This document shows positions 61,635 to 64,000 of a DNA stretch of 64,000 nt, piece by piece (position 1 is the first letter of the stretch; each line of letters starts with the position of its first letter). The notes beneath the pieces are model-generated. The model made no database searches, was not told where the DNA came from, and worked only from the letters and a program-made list of their open reading frames with translations. The position numbers and the translations under genes were made by a program. Origin of the DNA: Sphingomonas glaciei (GTDB taxonomy: Bacteria; Pseudomonadota; Alphaproteobacteria; Sphingomonadales; Sphingomonadaceae); assembly GCF_023380025.1 (NCBI RefSeq), contig NZ_CP097253.1, positions 310,001 to 374,000 on the forward strand, given 5' to 3'.

Positions 61635-61649
61635 GTTCTGCTCTTGTTC
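61635..61649 (+). promoter_or_regulatory. LexA box (SOS box) of recA
   Basis: GTTC, seven bases, GTTC: the alphaproteobacterial SOS operator in exact form, 74 bases before the recA start. The second half also forms GTTCTATGAGAAC with downstream bases (61646-61658). Confidence 0.88.
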
Positions 61650-61722
61650 TATGAGAACGAACAGTGTACATCATCTCCGTAACGGGGGCATCCGCCTTCA
61701 TCGTGGACAAGGAAGAAAGCGC

Positions 61723-62796
61723 ATGGCGACGCAGCTGAAGGTTGTCGGGATGAGCGGGAACACAATGACGGTGGACAGGCAGAAGGCGCTCGACGCAGCG
61801 TTGGCGCAGATTGATCGGGCGTTCGGCAAGGGTTCGGCGATGAAGCTGGGCAGCCGCGAGAAGATGGAGGTCGAGACGATCTCGACCGGCAGCCTCGGGC
61901 TCGACATCGCGCTTGGCGTCGGCGGCCTGCCGCGTGGCCGCGTGATCGAGATCTACGGTCCGGAAAGCTCGGGCAAGACGACGCTCGCGCTGCACACCAT
62001 TGCCGAGGCCCAGAAGGCCGGCGGCACTGCGGCGTTCGTGGACGCCGAACATGCGCTCGACCCGGCCTATGCCAAGAAGCTGGGCGTCAACATCGACGAG
62101 CTGATCGTCAGCCAGCCCGACACCGGCGAGCAGGCGCTGGAGATCGTCGACACGCTGGTTCGCTCCAATGCGATCGACGTGCTGGTGGTGGACTCGGTGG
62201 CCGCGCTGGTGCCGCGGGCGGAGATCGAGGGCGAGATGGGCGACAGCCACGTCGGCCTTCAGGCCCGCCTGATGAGCCAGTCGTTGCGTAAGCTGACGGG
62301 ATCGATCAGCCGCTCGCGCTGCATGGTGATCTTCATCAACCAGCTGCGGATGAAGATCGGCGTCATGTACGGCAATCCGGAGACGACCACCGGCGGTAAC
62401 GCGCTGAAGTTCTACGCGTCGGTCCGCCTCGACATCCGCCGCACCGGGCAGATCAAGGATCGCGACGATATCGTCGGCAACACCACCCGCGTGAAGGTGG
62501 TCAAGAACAAGGTCGCGCCGCCGTTCAAGCAGGTCGAATTCGACATCATGTATGGCGAAGGCGTCAGCAAGGTCGGCGAAATCCTTGATCTCGGCGTCAA
62601 GGCCGGGATCGTCGAGAAGTCGGGCGCCTGGTTCAGCTACGACAGCATCCGTATCGGCCAGGGGCGCGAGAATTCGAAGACCTATCTCAAGGAAAATCCC
62701 GAGATCATGGCCCGGCTCGAAGTGGCGATCCGCAAGGGCAAGGACGAGATTGGCGACGCGCTGATGGTCGGTCCGGACGCCGAGGACGACGCCTGA
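61723..62796 (+). CDS. recA: Recombinase RecA
   Basis: 357 residues from the ATG at 61723 (AAGGAAG at 61709-61715); the frame is open to 61612 but overlaps the LexA box. Walker [34 protein letters not shown], Walker [22 protein letters not shown]1/L2 loops with [20 protein letters not shown] and [20 protein letters not shown]. Acidic C-terminus. Central to homologous recombination and SOS induction. Confidence 0.99.
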   Translation: MATQLKVVGMSGNTMTVDRQKALDAALAQIDRAFGKGSAMKLGSREKMEVETISTGSLGLDIALGVGGLPRGRVIEIYGPESSGKTTLALHTIAEAQKAGGTAAFVDAEHALDPAYAKKLGVNIDELIVSQPDTGEQALEIVDTLVRSNAIDVLVVDSVAALVPRAEIEGEMGDSHVGLQARLMSQSLRKLTGSISRSRCMVIFINQLRMKIGVMYGNPETTTGGNALKFYASVRLDIRRTGQIKDRDDIVGNTTRVKVVKNKVAPPFKQVEFDIMYGEGVSKVGEILDLGVKAGIVEKSGAWFSYDSIRIGQGRENSKTYLKENPEIMARLEVAIRKGKDEIGDALMVGPDAEDDA

Positions 62797-62860
62797 GGCA
62801 TAAGGCTGGAGCGCCTCGGCCCTGAAACGGGGCTGGAGTGCGGCGGCCAGGAAGATCGTG

Positions 62861-62905
62861 AAGGGCCGACATGTTCCTGCGGGAGCGTGCCGGCCCTTTT
62901 CGTAT
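62861..62905 (+). terminator. Intrinsic terminator after recA
   Basis: AAGGGCCG (62861-62868) pairs with CGGCCCTT (62891-62898) around a 22-base loop, followed by TTCGTAT. It lies 65 bases after the recA stop. Confidence 0.65.
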
Positions 62906-62965
62906 CGGCGCGGGGACCGGCATATCGCTCGTGTTCAGCCGAGCCCGGGCAAGACGGCGGAACTG

Positions 62966-62976
62966 CCCCCCCCCCC
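62966..62976 (+). repeat. Eleven-base poly-C tract
   Basis: Run of 11 cytosines in the 223-base recA/SIMPL intergenic region, 43 bases before the SIMPL gene start. Long homopolymers slip during replication, so spacing here may vary between cells or sequencing reads. Confidence 0.95.
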
Positions 62977-63019
62977 GCGGTTTCCGTTGCGGGGGTGGAA
63001 CTAGTTGAAGGAGCCGCCG

Positions 63020-63796
63020 ATGCGTCTGTTGTCCTCCGTTGCCCTCGCCACCTGTTTGATCGCCGCGCCCGCCGCTGCCCAGGTCGCGCCGCAGACCTCG
63101 ATCGCCGAGATGGCGACCACCCCACTGGTCAAGCTGCAGATCGCCGAGAATCTGCGCACGCCGCCCGACGAGGCCAGCATCCAGGTCGGTACCCAGGCGC
63201 GCGCACCGACCGCCGTTGCGGCAAGTGCGGCCAACAAGGAGAAGACCGAGCGTCTGCTCGCCACCATCCGCCGCGCCGGCCTGCGCGAGCGGGACATCCA
63301 GACCCAGGGCATCCAGCTCCAGCCCGAATATGACTATGTGCAGGATCCCGGTGCGCGCTCGGGACGGCGGGTGTTCCGCGGCTATCTCGCCAGCAATACC
63401 ATCCAGCTCAAGACACGCGACATCCCGAAGCTGACCGCCCTGCTGGACACGCTGACCGCGGCGGGCGCCGACACCGTCTATGGCCCCAATTTCTCGATCA
63501 GCGATCCGATCCTGCTGCGTCGCGAAGCGCGGGTCCGGGCGCTTGCCCGGGGCATGTCGGAAGCGATGGAATATGCCCGCAGCAGCGGTTTCACCAAGGT
63601 CACCCTGCTGTCGGTCGAGGAAGGCGCGAGCTATCGCGGGACCGATGTCGTGGTGACCGGCAGGCGCCTCGAATATGCCGCGCAGGCCGCTCCGCCCCCT
63701 CCCGCGCCGCCGGGCGCGCAGAGCGACGGCCTGGTGGCGCCGGGCCAACTCGAAACCGGCGTGGTCCTGAACCTCATCTACCGGATGGAGCGTTGA
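63020..63796 (+). CDS. SIMPL domain (DUF541) secreted protein
   Basis: 258 residues from the ATG at 63020 with AAGGAG 6 bases upstream. Signal peptide (LLSSVALATCLIAAPAAAQ), then SIMPL/DUF541: LQIAENLRTPPDEASIQVGT, LRERDIQTQGIQLQPEYDY, FRGYLASNTIQLKTRDIPKL, DPILLRREARVRALARGMSE. Periplasmic or outer-membrane associated; members are linked to oxidative stress (YggE) but the biochemical role is not known. Pro-rich stretch before the C-terminus. Confidence 0.9.
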   Translation: MRLLSSVALATCLIAAPAAAQVAPQTSIAEMATTPLVKLQIAENLRTPPDEASIQVGTQARAPTAVAASAANKEKTERLLATIRRAGLRERDIQTQGIQLQPEYDYVQDPGARSGRRVFRGYLASNTIQLKTRDIPKLTALLDTLTAAGADTVYGPNFSISDPILLRREARVRALARGMSEAMEYARSSGFTKVTLLSVEEGASYRGTDVVVTGRRLEYAAQAAPPPPAPPGAQSDGLVAPGQLETGVVLNLIYRMER

Positions 63797-63821
63797 GCCG
63801 GCTTGTAACCAAGGAATGAAC

Positions 63822-64000
63822 ATGGCCGACGAGGAGCGCGCGCCGGTTGCGCAGTTGATCAACCCAGCAACCGGCGGGAAGGGGAAGTGCTACCCGCTGA
63901 CCTCGCTGGACGAGGCGTTGAAGGCGACCGAGCGCGCGCATGCGGTGCAGCGGGACTGGCGCAAGGCCAGCTTTGCCGACCGCTCGGCGGTGGTCGGCAA
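63822..64000 (+). CDS. Aldehyde dehydrogenase family protein (3' partial)
   Basis: First 59 codons only, cut by the window end; ATG at 63822 with AAGGAA upstream. VAQLINPATGGKGKCYPLTS, then LDEALKATERAHAVQRDWRK matches the N-terminus of NAD(P)-dependent aldehyde dehydrogenases of the succinate-semialdehyde type (INPATGE, AVAAARAAFPAWRA). Catalytic residues lie outside the window, so the substrate is open. Confidence 0.75.
   Translation, partial: MADEERAPVAQLINPATGGKGKCYPLTSLDEALKATERAHAVQRDWRKASFADRSAVVG

Overview
The window is a 64-kb piece of a GC-rich alphaproteobacterial chromosome, most likely a sphingomonad. The reasons are the gene families present (TorF-type porin with PII and AmtB, BlaI with an M56 peptidase carrying C-terminal repeats, a gspC-to-gspN/O operon), the GTTC-N7-GTTC SOS box before recA, frequent GTG/TTG starts and the dense 4-bp ATGA/GTGA gene overlaps. 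Genus is an inference. No rRNA, tRNA, CRISPR array, insertion sequence or phage gene was seen.

Layout. 1-2.6 kb: the end of a chemotaxis operon (cheB, then a soluble MCP-like protein with CheZ-like motifs). 2.6-7.0 kb: an AI-2E family permease, then a BlaI repressor/M56 sensor-peptidase pair and a secreted protein that shares 29-residue repeats with the sensor. 7.1-9.2 kb: a TonB-dependent receptor. 9.4-18.0 kb: nitrogen assimilation (TorF porin, PII, AmtB, GltB, GltD). 18.0-37.8 kb: an amino-acid biosynthesis block made of ilvC-ilvG-ilvM-leuA-leuB-leuC-leuD, ilvD, thrA(AK-HSD)-thrB-thrC, a GntR/FCD regulator, metX-metB, and a chorismate mutase/class II DAHP synthase fusion with an ACT-less prephenate dehydratase. 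37.9-43.9 kb: a signalling chain (degenerate MCP-like protein, CheY-like receiver, membrane histidine kinase, receiver-EAL protein, FixJ-like regulator). 43.9-48.5 kb: a large modular extracellular nuclease with RTX repeats. 48.6-60.2 kb: a type II secretion operon. 60.3-64 kb: an M23 peptidase, recA, a SIMPL-domain protein and the start of an aldehyde dehydrogenase.

The regulatory layer of the amino-acid block is the most striking part. ilvC and thrA are each preceded by a leader peptide rich in the codons of the end-product amino acids, followed by an intrinsic terminator (transcription attenuation). ilvD has its own branched-chain-rich leader ORF whose codons can pair with the ilvD ribosome-binding site. 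metX has a SAM-I (S-box) riboswitch whose P1 strand competes with a Shine-Dalgarno-sequestering hairpin. The chorismate mutase/DAHP synthase gene starts behind two mutually exclusive hairpins. In addition, the palindrome GGGATCCC, usually followed by RAA, occurs at five intergenic promoter regions (plus one 7-of-8 copy before gltB), all in front of nitrogen or amino-acid genes, and two copies flank the gntR/thrA intergenic region. This suggests an undescribed amino-acid regulon, with the local GntR/FCD protein as the first candidate regulator.

The fused aspartokinase-homoserine dehydrogenase, the prephenate dehydratase and the short IlvM-type subunit lack or reduce the usual allosteric regions, so here RNA-level control may carry more of the feedback. 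All coordinates and pairings were read by eye; no database search or folding program was run.
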